64,000 nt of DNA from Psilocybe azurescens (lineage: Eukaryota > Basidiomycota > Agaricomycetes > Agaricales > Agrocybaceae): positions 62,001-126,000 of the forward strand of contig JAJIRX010000649.1 of the NCBI GenBank assembly GCA_023853785.1. Reading direction: 5' to 3'. Under the pieces are notes generated by a model. That model saw nothing but the letters and a program-made list of their open reading frames with translations, was not told where the DNA came from and made no database searches. Made by a program: the position numbers and the translations under genes. Below are positions 22,740 through 33,562 of the stretch, piece by piece. Within the stretch, counting starts at the first letter, position 1; every line of letters starts with the position of its first letter.

Positions 22740-24156
22740 ATGATTACTTCAGGTCTTGCGTTAGCACTTTCTGCTCTCCCACTCGCATACGGCGCCAACT
22801 GGGATGTTCAAGTTGCACCGGGAGGCAATCTGGTCTACAATCCCGAATGGGTTGCAGCCAATCCTGGAGACACGGTCACCTTCGCCTTGTAAGTTTAAAT
22901 TTGAGTTGGAATGTAGCTGATTGCTCACGCTACACGCTTTACAAAGCAATCCTAAGGCCCACACAGTGACTCAATCGTCTTTTGATACACCTTGTATCTC
23001 ATCGCAGCAGTTTGACACTGGATTGTACGATTCTATTTAATCTTCAAGGGTACTTTTTCGTTAATACATGATTATAGCGTCAATGTCACTGCCGGATCTA
23101 CCCCCAGACCAAGGTCTTTAATGTTCCAGAGGGCAATACGCCTCTATGGTTCTACTGCAGACAGGTGGGACACTGTGGTCAGGGAATGGTGTTCGCCATC
23201 AATCCACCGGCAGATCCCAGCCCGAGGTCTTTTAGCGCCTTCAAAGCTCTAGCAATTGCCCAAAATGGAACTGCGTCCTCGTCTTCGTCTTCGAGCGGCT
23301 CCTCGGCCTCCGCTGCTTACACGACGCCTCCTCCCCCGCAATGGCAGTCCGCGACGGCTACTGTCACTTTCAATAACTCTGTGTACACCACAACCTACAC
23401 AAGCTATGACGGAACTCCTCGTAAGTACTCGTCACGTCAGTACAGCATCGTGAGGCGATCTCTAATTGTGCATCACCGACAGCTCCTACCCCAACTGCGA
23501 ACCCAATTGACCATACGATTCAAGTCGGTGAAAACGGACTTACCTACACCGAGTCTAATATCACTGCAAGCATCGGCGATACTGTTACTTTCGTGTTCCA
23601 TGCCAAGAACCACACCGTTACCCAATCCAGCTTCCTCAAGCCTTGCATCCCGCTTTCGGAAAGCACCGGTGTACAGGGCTTCGCCTCTGGATTGTAAGTA
23701 GCTCCTTAAAGTTTCCTGTTTCATAGTCTCACATAATTACCAATAGCAAACCTGTTGCTGCCGACGCCACAGACTTCCCTACCTTCACGATTACCATCAA
23801 CGATGTTCGTAGCACTCTATACAATCATTTGTTCGCGTAAAACTCACCTTTTCAATAACCTGTAGACTGCGCCCATTTGGGGATACTGTGGTCAAACAGG
23901 ACACTGTGCTGCCGGCATGGTGTTTTCAATCAACGCGGTGGAGTCAGGCCCAAATAACTTCGCCGCTTTCCAAAACTTGGCGAAACAATCGAACCAGACA
24001 TCCTCTTCAAGTACCGGATCGTCTTCTACAACTGATACCTCCAGTCAAAACACTTCCACCGGTCGGCCCAACAGTCGAGGGTTTGTCTCCTCCCAAACCA
24101 GCCTACCCTTGACGATTGGATTTGTTCTCTGTGGTTTCATTTCCTTGATGCTATAG
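22740..24156 (+). CDS. secreted double-cupredoxin (plastocyanin-like) serine-rich protein, GPI-anchor candidate
   Basis: Extracellular protein with two blue-copper (cupredoxin) domains joined by Ser-rich linkers, typical of fungal cell surfaces. The ATG at 22740 starts a signal peptide (MITSGLALALSALPLAYGA). Domain 1: WDVQVAPGGNLVYNPEWV, the His ligand in KAHTVTQSSF, then Cys/His/Met ligands in FYCRQVGHCGQGM. Linker: a Ser-run and PPPPQW. Domain 2: HTIQVGENGLTYTE, KNHTVTQSSF and WGYCGQTGHCAAGM. The tail is Ser/Thr-rich and ends in a hydrophobic segment (LPLTIGFVLCGFISLML), consistent with GPI attachment. The frame is broken once, at the C5 run at 23101-23105, where one more C would restore GSTPQTKVFNVPEG. 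Both domains keep the type 1 copper ligands, so redox or copper binding is expected; the substrate is unknown. Confidence 0.9.
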
Positions 24157-24671
24157 TAGTCTGGACATGTCACGATATATTTATATTTTCTTTAATCGTA
24201 ATAGAACTTTACACGGTAGCTATGTAATTTTCTACATACCGGTAGCTTACGATCACGAACTTTGACGCCCTATTTCTGTATATAATTATTTCTGTTACGA
24301 ATTTTGAATGAGTTTTAGTAGCATGGCTAGTAAATTGTACGAGTAGAAACACTCGTCATGTTAAGCAGATCAACGTATTTATATTTTTCTGACTGGGAAA
24401 TCAGCTGTACTAGCATGGCATCTGCTTGGCTCTACTAGTTGGCTCTGGTGACACGACTTCTTTGCGAATTTTGCAAGTCGCTTGCCCCAAGGCGCGTGAT
24501 AGTCAGCCGCTCGGCATCTTGCGCTATTTGACTGTAATCTGATAAAACAAACAAAGCGCGGCGTACTTTCAAGTAGACTTCGATCAGTCGAGCTTGAAAA
24601 TTGAAACTTCGGCCCTTCAGTAAAGCTTCAGTTTCAGCCAGTATCTCTCATCAACGCATTCTGTCAACCAG
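24157..24671. other. intergenic region
   Basis: About 500 bases with the cupredoxin 3' end and the EFM7 promoter. No other feature is supported. Confidence 0.5.
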
Positions 24672-25796
24672 ATGGCATCTGAAGATAACTTAGATTTGGG
24701 TGGAATGTTCACAGTCAGTATGGCTCACCACACAAATTAGATAAATTCGAATGGCTAATCTGCGAAGGAACCACCCAGGCCACCCACACCAGAACCAACG
24801 GTCTCGACCTATACCCGCGACGATAATCAGATCCGTGATAAAGATACTTGGCGGGAAATTAAGATACGATTGGTAGGGTCGCATCCGCTGTGGGCTCATC
24901 ACTTGTAAGTCTCCTCGAAACCCGGAGAGTGACAGGAGGAGCGCAACGCTGATTAATTTCTGAAGATGGAACGCCGCCTTAGCTCTGGCGTCTTATTTGG
25001 ACGCCCATCGAGAACTCTATTACGATAACTGTGTGCTAGAGCTAGGAGCAGGTGGAGCGCTTCCCAGTATTGTCACCGCAAAAAATGGCGCTCAAAAGGT
25101 GAGTCCTGCCTGGTACGCCATCGGTGAAAATCCCGTTGAATAGGGACAAGGTAATTGTCACAGATTACCCTGATGCGTCTTTGGTGGACAACATGACGTA
25201 CAACATCGCAGAAAATGTGGGTGACGAATCGTTTCGTGTAGATGTTCAGGTAAGTGCTGGTTCGTCGTCATGATTGGTTTCGGCGTATCGATTGTATAAT
25301 ATCAGGGCTATATCTGGGGACGACCCGTCGGTCCATTGCTGGATGTTCTTCCATCTTCCAAAAAATTTCAGCTCGTAATTCTCTCGGATTTGATTTTCAA
25401 TCATTCTCAGGTAAGGAACATCTCATTTTTGTTCCACATTCCATTCGGCACGCTGAAATTGCATTGTAGCATGATGCCTTGCTCAAGACGTGCGAGCTGG
25501 TGCTTGCTCCCGTGCATCCTGATGCTCCCGAAGAGACGGAACCATGTGTTCTCGTCTTCTATTCGCACCATCGCCCTCATCTTGCACATAGAGACATGGA
25601 ATTCTTCACCAAGGCAGAAGGGCGGGGTTGGGTCTGTAAAGAAATAGTGACAAGGACCTTCCCTGTAAGCGTCCATTTATAGGTCCCTCAGTTTGCTTCA
25701 CTAATAATTATCATACAGCCAATGTTTCCGGAAGATTCTGGCGAGGAGTCAGTTCGATCCACTGTCCATGGGTGGAGGCTGACCAGACAGAAATAA
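24672..25796 (+). CDS. EFM7: protein N-terminal and lysine methyltransferase EFM7 (NNT1 family)
   Basis: SAM-dependent methyltransferase family whose yeast member modifies the N-terminus and nearby lysine of translation elongation factor eEF1A; it was earlier named nicotinamide N-methyltransferase NNT1. The ATG is at 24672 (MASEDNLDLGGMF). Exon 2 starts PPRPPTPEPTVSTYTR and gives IKIRLVGSHPLWAHHLWNA, the family signature. The SAM pocket reads CVLELGAGGALPSIV, followed after an intron by VIVTDYPDASLVDNM. Further on: VDVQGYIWGRPVGPLL, FQLVILSDLIFNHSQH, CVLVFYSHHRPHLAHRDMEFF, and the end VHGWRLTRQK with its stop at 25794-25796. The length fits the family. Frames close at each intron. The cytosolic role is inferred from the family. 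Confidence 0.92.
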
Positions 25797-27769
25797 GCAT
25801 CGAGATCTTCTTGGCTTCTAGTACCTCTAATACTGTTTAGGACTAAACAGTCACCGGTCACCATCAGACCACCAGGTGTTAGTATAACCAACTCATGCTG
25901 CTGCCTCGCAGAAGATGAAAAGTTTCGAAGACATTCGGTCGCCTTATTAGCGGTCATGCCGTTCACACAGTGACAAGGGAATTTCCCTGTACGGAACATT
26001 TCCACTGAGAATTTGTATCCCTGAGAGCGGCGGTGACGATAATGGGTACGCTGAAAAACCGGACATGCGGATTGTATCGACAATACTGTAAATTTGACAC
26101 CGAGCAGTCACCCTGGCCTAATTGGCTTAAATCTCTTCAACCCATCACCAAGTCCTAAGTCTAGATTCCAACTATGTCCGACCCTGGAACGTCGCGCAAA
26201 GAAACATCTTTTACGAATACATAACATCGGCGCCTGTTTTCTTTACGACAACTATCAACCCATGTCTGGAAGAGTGACCACCAGTTAGTTGAGTGCTTTC
26301 GTAAGTTGGATGGCATTTTTCGTAAGCCATTCGTCCTGCAACAACACAGCTCCTGGCTCATTTTATCATCCTTTCCTTCTTATAGGAATATATAGTTTGT
26401 GCATTAGATGTACAAAGTATGCTAATACATGCAGTAAGCCACAGGCATTTTTTTCTGCATTGACTTTAAAATATTCATTAGGACCAACTTTGAACCGGGC
26501 CCCGGCACTACAAGATATAATGTGATTTTACTCTATGACCATGGAAAGCAGTGACTGTTGTTATCAGCAGTGCTTCTGTATTGCTTAAGTGCAGCTTGTC
26601 TGCCTTCACTGTCAACCCTCAAAGCAAATCAAGTTGAGCAAATGCTATGTACATTATCTGTGATATATTATGGCCTCTTTGAGTTAAACTATATCCTATA
26701 ATCGCGGTATATAAAGCACAAAAATTTGAATTGAGATGGGCCTAAACCGCGTCGCGCTCGCTGAGTCCGCGCCTTAATTCCCACCGTAATTCCCACCGGC
26801 ATTTACCCTGTCAATTCCAATTCCGAAACTTATTGGACCTGTTCCCGGCGCGTCTTGTGCGACGAGGCCGAACACATGGCCGAGCTGCCCAGGAGGCATT
26901 GCAAATGCACTTGCTACGTTGAGTCGGTAAGTGCAAGCATACCCACCGGAGGCCGTTGAATGACCAAGGTGCGATATTCAAGAGCTCGTAGCCGCCGAAT
27001 GCACATACATAATGAAGTCCTACACGGATTTGTGTCACAACGACGTAGTGTATGATAGACATCACTTTGTCTCGTAGCATGGGTTTATCAAATGACTTAC
27101 TTTGAGTGCCTTGTTTTCTTGCTAAAAACCCTCACAAGCTCCTAGATTAGCTTCATCTGAGAACTAAACGTCTCTGTCAGAAGTTGCAGAGGGTTGTCAA
27201 TTCAAACCTTCGGATAGAAAGCAGCCGACATCTTGTTGATACTTTAGATTAGCTGTACAAGCACCTTGGTACCCAAATTTATCTTAAAAAATTTGTGGTA
27301 CCACACGAGAAGAGTTAGATATGTGCCGATCATGCCCGTTCACATTCTTGATCAGAAATCTGTCAGATTGTCTGCCAGGCTAGAATGCAAGTAGAATGAA
27401 CATGCCAGTGTGGTTGTGGGTATTCTCAGTTATACATTAGGTCTATATCTTTCTGCATATTCTCTAGAAGTCATTAGATTGTCACTAAGGGATCGTACAA
27501 AGACATTAGAGATATGACTTGAACTGTGATGTGCGTGCAAGCGCCTGCCGATTGAATCTCTATACTTAAATTTCCACGCGATTGTCCTACTTCCAATGCC
27601 CCATTAGTCATTACCTTCCACCTTGGGCACGTCGGAAAATATCTTTCCGTCTCGCATATTACTAGAAAGTACAGCCAAAGTACACACTCGCATAGTGGTC
27701 ATATAAATACGCGGTACTAAACAATAGGGATTCGAGCTTAAAGCTGTCCTGTCTATACCGGCCTTGTCG
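25797..27769. other. long intergenic region
   Basis: About 2 kb without a supportable gene. A 131-codon minus-strand frame at 25688-26083 partly overlaps the EFM7 exon in antisense and has no protein features. A C-rich direct repeat (AATTCCCACCG) occurs twice near 26775-26800. Confidence 0.5.
27702..27709 (+). promoter_or_regulatory. TATA box of the secreted hydrolase gene
   Basis: TATAAATA lies 61 bases before the ATG at 27770. Confidence 0.55.
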
Positions 27770-29268
27770 ATGCTTTTGGTGCTTGTTATCGCGCTCTCAG
27801 CGTCCTGCCTTGCTCTCGCTACTCGTCCGTCTGGAGCAAAATGCCAGCAGATCACTGTACCCGTTACTATCTCAGCGACCACACAGAACATCGATCTTAA
27901 AGCGCCCAAAAACCAGTCAGAGCTTACAGGTCTAATCACAAGATTTACCAGTCTGTCTTCAAATGTGACAGCAGACGTTCTCAAAGGCGAAACCAATCTA
28001 ACTGCTAGCTATAAAATCTGGAGCTTACTTTGTCTTCCTTCGAACGTTTCTACAAACCCGGTGACGACGGTTGAATTCGCAATTCACGGGTATGTAGACC
28101 CGTGTCTATCTCTGTTACTTGCACAGCATTAATGTACGATGCAATTTTAGCATCAACTTTGACCATAGCTACTGGAATTTTGGAGGCGATGGATCTCAGT
28201 ATAACTATGTTGATGCTGCTACACGCGCAGGTCACGCAATATTCCTCTATGACAGACTAGGTTTGCAAGGTTCTTGTCTTTTATCAGGCAGCGATACTAA
28301 ATTATTACCATCCAACTCGCACCAGGTGTCGGTCAGTCAAGTAAACCTGACGGCATCAAGGAAGTCCAGACGGCCACTCAAATCGAGGTCGCTGCGATGC
28401 TTATCCGATACCTCAAAAGCGGAAAGTCTGGGTACAAATTTACCAAGTTCATCGGAATAGGCCACTCGTATGGAAGGTACGTCTCCACAATTATCACTAA
28501 CTATACGACTCTCAGTCTTATGAATTCGAAACCAGTATTCAGCTGGTCGGGATAGCCTCAAAATTCGGTAACCTTTTAGACGCGACTATTCTCACTGGGT
28601 TCTCGCCTTTCCAGGGTGGTATAGGTACTTCATTGGCAGCGTTTGGGTTAACCATTGCCTCTCAACAGAATCGTGCAAGATTTGGTGAGATTCCTTCTGA
28701 TGGTGCCTTCAGGGTTCAACTCATGATCTATTAATAATAATAGGTGCATTAAGTAACTCCTACCTTGCGACCCAGTCTATTTATAACGATCAGGCCGCAT
28801 TCTTCGCCTTCCCTTTCTTCGACTTCGGTAAGAGCAGATAGTTTTATCGTTTTCCAAGCTAAAGGACTGCCCCCAAATTATCCAATTATCTAGACGTTCT
28901 CAAGTTTGCCTCTGCAACGAAAGGGTCGGCCACCTTGGGTGAATTCCTGACGCTGTCCGCACCGGCAGCACTTAACTATACAAACCCCATATTTGTCGTT
29001 ACTGGAGACAAGGACTTGTAAGCCTAATGCCTACCACAAGACTCTATAAAATCCTGACAACTTTGAGCAGTATTTTTGCGGTGGTGATTGCTTCCAACCG
29101 TTCCCAGATGCACCTGTGAATGTCGTCGAAGCATCCAAGGTCCTATTCCCATCTGTCCAGAAGTTTGATGTGTCAATTCCCGCCAATACTGGGCATGCTA
29201 TTAACGTCCATTTTGGAGCTGAAAATGTCTATGCAAGCATTCAGGGCTGGATTGCCTCCAACGTTTAA
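27770..29268 (+). CDS. secreted alpha/beta-hydrolase
   Basis: Fungal secreted alpha/beta-hydrolase-fold protein of unknown substrate (esterase/lipase-like). The ATG at 27770 starts a signal peptide (MLLVLVIALSASCLALA). Strand and helix blocks follow: CQQITVPVTI, VTTVEFAIHGINFDHSYW (split by an intron), AGHAIFLYDRLGVGQSSKPDG. The nucleophile elbow GIGHSYGS spans an intron at about 28477. The Asp of the triad is probably in NPIFVVTGDKD, and the His in NTGHAINVHFG. The end is GWIASNV with the TAA at 29266-29268. Cys-rich YFCGGDCF follows the last intron. One break: the T5 run at 29073-29077 is a base too short for the exon to join in frame after GDKD. Several Asn-X-Ser/Thr sites fit secretion. 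Confidence 0.87.
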
Positions 29269-30010
29269 AACTTCTCTAGCATAAGTAGTGGTAATGATAC
29301 AGTTTCACTGGCCGTTATTCTATCCATTCCTTTCTAATAAACGCTTGTTGGGTATATATCACGATTAACAGATATCTGGTGCATGTACTAAGTCTCCTAT
29401 AGATGAAAAAGTGGGCAATTCACATATCTGAAAATACTTTCTTTCGCGGGTTCGAACGGCCATTGAATTGCTCCCATTTTTTTTTCACTGACAATCATGT
29501 CGGCGGTCGTATTGGCGAATATGGTGTAGCTGATGTCTAGGATAATTCAATGTATGATAACGTTTAGTTACGTAAATTACGTCGGACAACTTAAATCCAA
29601 CTAGTCGACTTTAGGCATGTAAATATCTAGCAGCGGTGGGGCAGAGCACGCTGGAAGGAGAATGCTGCAACACGCCATGAGGCCTGACACATATTCTGAG
29701 CCTGAAGATCCGTGTCTCTCTTAGCCGCTCTGTTTCTACTTCTGTTGCGAGGGTTTTTAAAACGGTTATAATCCTTTTTTTTTCAATTGGGTTCTGCCAA
29801 AACCTGTTCCAAATCGATTCAAAAAGCCACCCCCAGGACCGTGTACTCTGACCGCCCTTACTATTGCTAGACAAGACATATTATTCAGTCTTTAAGAAGT
29901 TGCAGTACGGTATAAATCTGGATAGACGGACCCGATGAACGTGGAAGAGTCCACATCGCCATCTGGAGACTAGTAACGTACCCCCGTGCATAACCGCGTT
30001 ACGAATGAGG
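29269..30010. other. intergenic region left of the transposon
   Basis: No gene supported. A T-rich tract occurs at about 29475-29490. Confidence 0.5.
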
Positions 30011-30018
30011 ATCCCCAT
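30011..30018. repeat. target site duplication, left copy
   Basis: ATCCCCAT, identical to bases 30639-30646. An 8-bp duplication is the size made by hAT transposases. Confidence 0.85.
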
Positions 30019-30638
30019 TAGTGATGTGCCGGCCTAGGCTCAAAGCCTGAAGCCGGCCTAAGCCAGCCGTGAAAAGCCATGCCCACTGGGCCGTAGGGAC
30101 GGCTTGTTTAGGCTCACGGCTCAGGCTTGGATTCTGAGAGCCGCAAGCCGCGGCTTCGAGCCGTAGGTACAGTAGATTTTTGAACATGGTTGCAATTACA
30201 ATATATCCATAGAAGAAGGCCGGTGAAGATTCTGGTATTACTTACTGGCAAAACACCTCCAATGGAATGCAATAGTTCATTTACTCAATGCAGTCTTACT
30301 GTGACTGGAATGCAAGTATGAATTTTCAATTGAGTACGTCTAAAAATAGTCCTATTGGGCAACTTGAGATTGTGTTATGATTGAAAATTGCATACATAAA
30401 CGAAATGATCTACATTCATCTTTCAAGAGTACCACCTGCCGGTGTATATCTGCAACCAAATTTTGTGTTTGTATGTATTTCCTTTTTCTACAGAAAGCCG
30501 GGGCTCAGGCCATAGGCTTAGGCTCGGCCTAGGCTTTGGGCGGCTCAGGCTCAGGCTCAGGATTCTTGAAGCCTGAGCAGCCCAAAGCTCAGGCCTAAGC
30601 CGCGGCTTTCAGGCCGAGCCGAGCCTGCACAATCACTA
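30019..30638. mobile_element. non-autonomous hAT-type element (MITE), 620 bp
   Basis: The element has imperfect terminal inverted repeats. The left end reads TAGTGATGTGCCGGCCTAGG, and the right end on the opposite strand reads TAGTGATTGTGCAGGCTCGG. The TAGTG start fits the hAT terminal consensus. Perfect 8-bp flanks (ATCCCCAT) sit on both sides. Subterminal regions (about 30030-30175 and 30495-30630) are GC-rich arrays of GGCTCAGGC/GGCCTAAGC-like units in both orientations, as expected for transposase-binding repeats. The middle (about 30180-30490) is AT-rich. No reading frame of transposase size exists, so it must be moved in trans. The flank reads GCGTTACGAATGAGG, then the element, then GCGTTACATAATTC, which is a simple insertion into a short near-repeat. 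Confidence 0.88.
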
Positions 30639-30646
30639 ATCCCCAT
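30639..30646. repeat. target site duplication, right copy
   Basis: ATCCCCAT, identical to 30011-30018. Confidence 0.85.
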
Positions 30647-31165
30647 GCGTTACATAATTCTCCGACTGCGTTATTCCTGATGTGTCTATTCAAATGAAGC
30701 ACCCTATTAGCGAAAAGCTTTATACCACAGTGAGGCCGATATTATGATGCACTCTGATACAGCAATTCAGACTTTCGAAGAATATTGAGAAACTGATGTG
30801 TAACTCAAAATTAAGCGCTCATTGAAAGGTGACAATCCTCAGGATCTCATCTATGAGCAGCCTATGTTAATATTATGCGCACGATGCCAATGAATTTGCC
30901 AATGATAAACATCTGAATCATGATATGCAGCGAGTATTGCGGATTCTAATACATATACGCTAGGGGAAACATTTTAACCTCGCCGAAACATACCATGAAG
31001 AATGATTGCTGAAGACAATTAACTCAGCATTCCGATGGGCGGTACATATGTTTTTCCATGAAGACAGAAAGATATAAAGAGAGAGATAACTACTAGCAAA
31101 AACAGTATAACTACTTCCCAGTTTAAGCTCAAGTTCTCCTTGCAGTACACAACTCTATCATCAAT
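30647..31165. other. intergenic region right of the transposon
   Basis: No gene. Holds the promoter of the small secreted protein. Confidence 0.5.
31073..31080 (+). promoter_or_regulatory. TATA box of the small secreted protein gene
   Basis: TATAAAGA lies 86 bases before the ATG at 31166. Confidence 0.5.
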
Positions 31166-31638
31166 ATGTTTGCCTCTCGATCTTTGTTTGCTTTAGTATC
31201 CACAGCAGCCGCTCTTATCAGCGTGAATGCTTATACCGGTCGAGGTGCGCATCATGTCTGCCGACTCCCAGATTTTTTGAACTAACGAAGTGCTTAGCGA
31301 CCCCGGACTCACTCGGAACCACGCCGTGCCCTGTCCAATGCCCTCCCACTGACTATGGGGTGGCCCTACCAGTGGATTTATTCCCAAATGGGGAGCTCTG
31401 CTGCTCTACCGTCCACGTTAGCTGTGCGTTCATAAATCATCAAATACATATGAGTATTCTCATTCGCTCATTGATGTCTTTGCCATTCACAGACCAAGGC
31501 AAGAACATAGACGTTACATTTAACAGTCTATTCCTCGCTGGACAAGGATCGTTCAACATTAGTCTCAGCCATCAAGCATTTGCAGAGCTAGCTCCGCTTG
31601 AAGTTGGTCAAATTTTCCCTGTCGTATGGAATCTTTAG
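31166..31638 (+). CDS. small secreted double-psi beta-barrel (RlpA/expansin-like) protein
   Basis: Three exons encode a mature protein of about 95 residues after a signal peptide (MFASRSLFALVSTAAALISVNA). Exon 2 reads ATPDSLGTTPCPVQCPPTDYGVAL, then PVDLFPNGELCCSTVHVS. Exon 3 reads YQGKNIDVTFNSLFLAGQG, then NISLSHQAFAELAPLEVGQI and FPVVWNL, ending at the TAG at 31636-31638. The L-S-x-x-A-F-x-x-L-A-x-L-x-V-G pattern with a closing V-x-W is characteristic of the DPBB/RlpA-like fold shared by expansin-like and barwin-like proteins. Introns start GTGCGC (31244) and GTGCGT (about 31424). No frame break. Cysteines are clustered at the start. It may bind cell-wall carbohydrate; no enzymatic activity can be claimed. 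Confidence 0.78.
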
Positions 31639-32528
31639 AAAGTGTAGAGTCATCGACCATTTGAAGAGTCCAGTGCAATAGGACTGTAAAGCTCGTCATA
31701 ATTTCTGATGGTATAAATATGGTAGCTTAGTCTTAGTGTAATCAATCGGTCATGACTTCTCAGAAGAGAACATGTAGAGTGTTCTGTAGTTGGAATTTGT
31801 ATATGCGAACCTTTTAAAGTACGAGTAATGTTGGTCTTCAACATTTTGAGGACGGCTTCTGGCTTTACGGCACAAGTGGGACATACATCACTCTTTGATC
31901 AGAAGAACACGAACTAGAACCGGGAAAGGCATACAAAGTTGTATTGGAAACCTTTTGTGTCATCAAATTACCAAACTTCTTGCAAGTACTAGCGCCTGTA
32001 TGGGTATAGGTGCTGGAATCACTGCCTCATATGTATCGACCACGGGTAAAGATGACGCATTAAGGCGCGCTCTCACTGATTTTCACCTCCTCCCATGATT
32101 ATAAATGATCCTCCAACCCATCCACTTTTTTTTTGGAATTCGGATGGACTGTTTGAAGGTATAGACGGTGATGCTTCCCCGAGCAAGTCGATCCACCTTT
32201 TAGTCAGTATCCACTTCCACCCATCGACCCTGCTTAGGCTGCCGTAGAGCGCTCTAATAGTATCATGAAATCCATCGTTTACTCCTATGTTGTCGGAATC
32301 ATTGCCATTGTCCGGAAGCTTACTCGCTTAATCCGAGGCTTTGATGATATTATTGACACAGTTTATACTTATCCCTGAGAGAATGCATATCGAGCCCATA
32401 CCATTTTCTCTCTCGCTCAGAGCGTGATCTCTGAATAGATTCCTATTCATATTCTGATGTTGAGAACATTATTCTATATTGCGACCTGTAGTCTAAAAAG
32501 TTGCCTGTGGCGTCTGCCTCTATATATT
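31639..32528. other. intergenic region between convergent genes
   Basis: About 900 bases between the convergent small secreted protein and BTB genes. No supportable gene. Confidence 0.5.
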
Positions 32529-33562
32529 TTATGTCTCAATAGTGGATGGAAGAAGGGATATGCATAGCCGAATCTGCCTCAGAGTGGCGATTCGGTCGTA
32601 ATTTAGTCCTCCGCAGCCTTCCTTCGGGCACTTAGCTTGCCAACAAGCTAATGACTCCGGCCATTCAGCACTGTCTCCTGACGCAAGACCCAAGGTGTCC
32701 CCTAGTGGTCGCCGTTCTATCTCCAAGAACATCGCATTTTTGAAGGCACGCCAAGGATAGTTGTTCAACTCAGTTACACCGCAGCGGTTACAATGGTAAG
32801 GAGAACTGGTATGGGTAAATGAGTATAGGGGAAGAAACGAAGAACGTCAAGGGACTGACCTATTTCCGGCAGCAAATCTCTCAGGGCTATTCAGGAGCTC
32901 CCGGAACATATCTCGTCGCTTTCGATGCAAGTTGAGTAAAGGAAGCAAGTCCTTTGAGGTCATTTGATCGATGATGGGAGAGTAAACGGGATCGTGCAGG
33001 TTGAGTGTCAGGGTATGTGTGGATGCCAGTTTAGCCTCGGCGTCCCAGCCATAATGAGTTGCGAGCATGTAACACTTCAGGGGTGGCTCTGAAGGAATTG
33101 ATGCGAGCTTAACGCGTATCGCATTGTCGAAATCGGACCTGGTGTGTCCCACTTCTCGGCGACGATTAAAACGCGTTCAATCTCGTCGATTGTGTTCCAC
33201 CTCGGCAAGGGAAGACCTGTGAGAAGTCTGAGAAGACGTTCAAGAACGAAGTCGGACTCGTAAACGTCGAGGACAGATGGAAGGTCTATTTTTGATACAC
33301 TGGGGTCATCGTAACTGGATGATAGACGTGTATTGGGCTGGGGAAGACTGAACATAGTTTCGAAGAAACCCGACGTCCTGCGAAGAGTGTACGAATGAAC
33401 GCGATACAGCGTTCCTTGATGAGACCGCAGAACGAGATCGGCTTCTGAGTCGGAGAACGACTGGTGGTAGCCTGCTGGTGAGCATGAGTTGTCCGCTCGA
33501 ATGTGGAGGACGTTCAACGATGAGGTGATGGTTCGCACAGATGAGAGGGAAGGAGCAGTCAT
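32529..33562 (-). pseudogene. BTB-domain protein, second copy, frame broken
   Basis: The ATG is at 33562 (MTAPSLSSVRTITSS). The BTB core is SEADLVLRSHQGTLYRVHSYTLRR, described by its A-D-L-V-L and F-F-E-T-M-F blocks. Then follow VAEKWDTPGPIS, HYGWDAEAKLASTHTLTLNL, DLLPLLNLHRKRRDMF and, after an intron (about 32866-32810), a C-terminal module with CNRCGVTELNN, IERRPLGDTL, EWPESLACWQAKC and a stop at 32529. The frame changes near 33117-33126, within GPIST...IRVKLASIP, by a net one base. Organisation and motifs match the BTB gene at 19387-20359 closely, so the two are paralogues. Function is unknown; such proteins are often expanded and variable in agaricomycetes. Confidence 0.72.

Noticed and set aside
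25688..26083. 131-codon minus-strand frame
   Set aside because: Partly antisense to the last EFM7 exon and without family resemblance.
29440..29470. GGTTCGAAC, a tRNA T-loop-like string
   Set aside because: The flanking five bases do not pair as a T-stem and no acceptor stem is visible.
30019..30638. GC-rich arrays read as a tandem-repeat protein or satellite
   Set aside because: The units alternate in orientation, are bounded by inverted ends and a target duplication, and contain no sustained frame.
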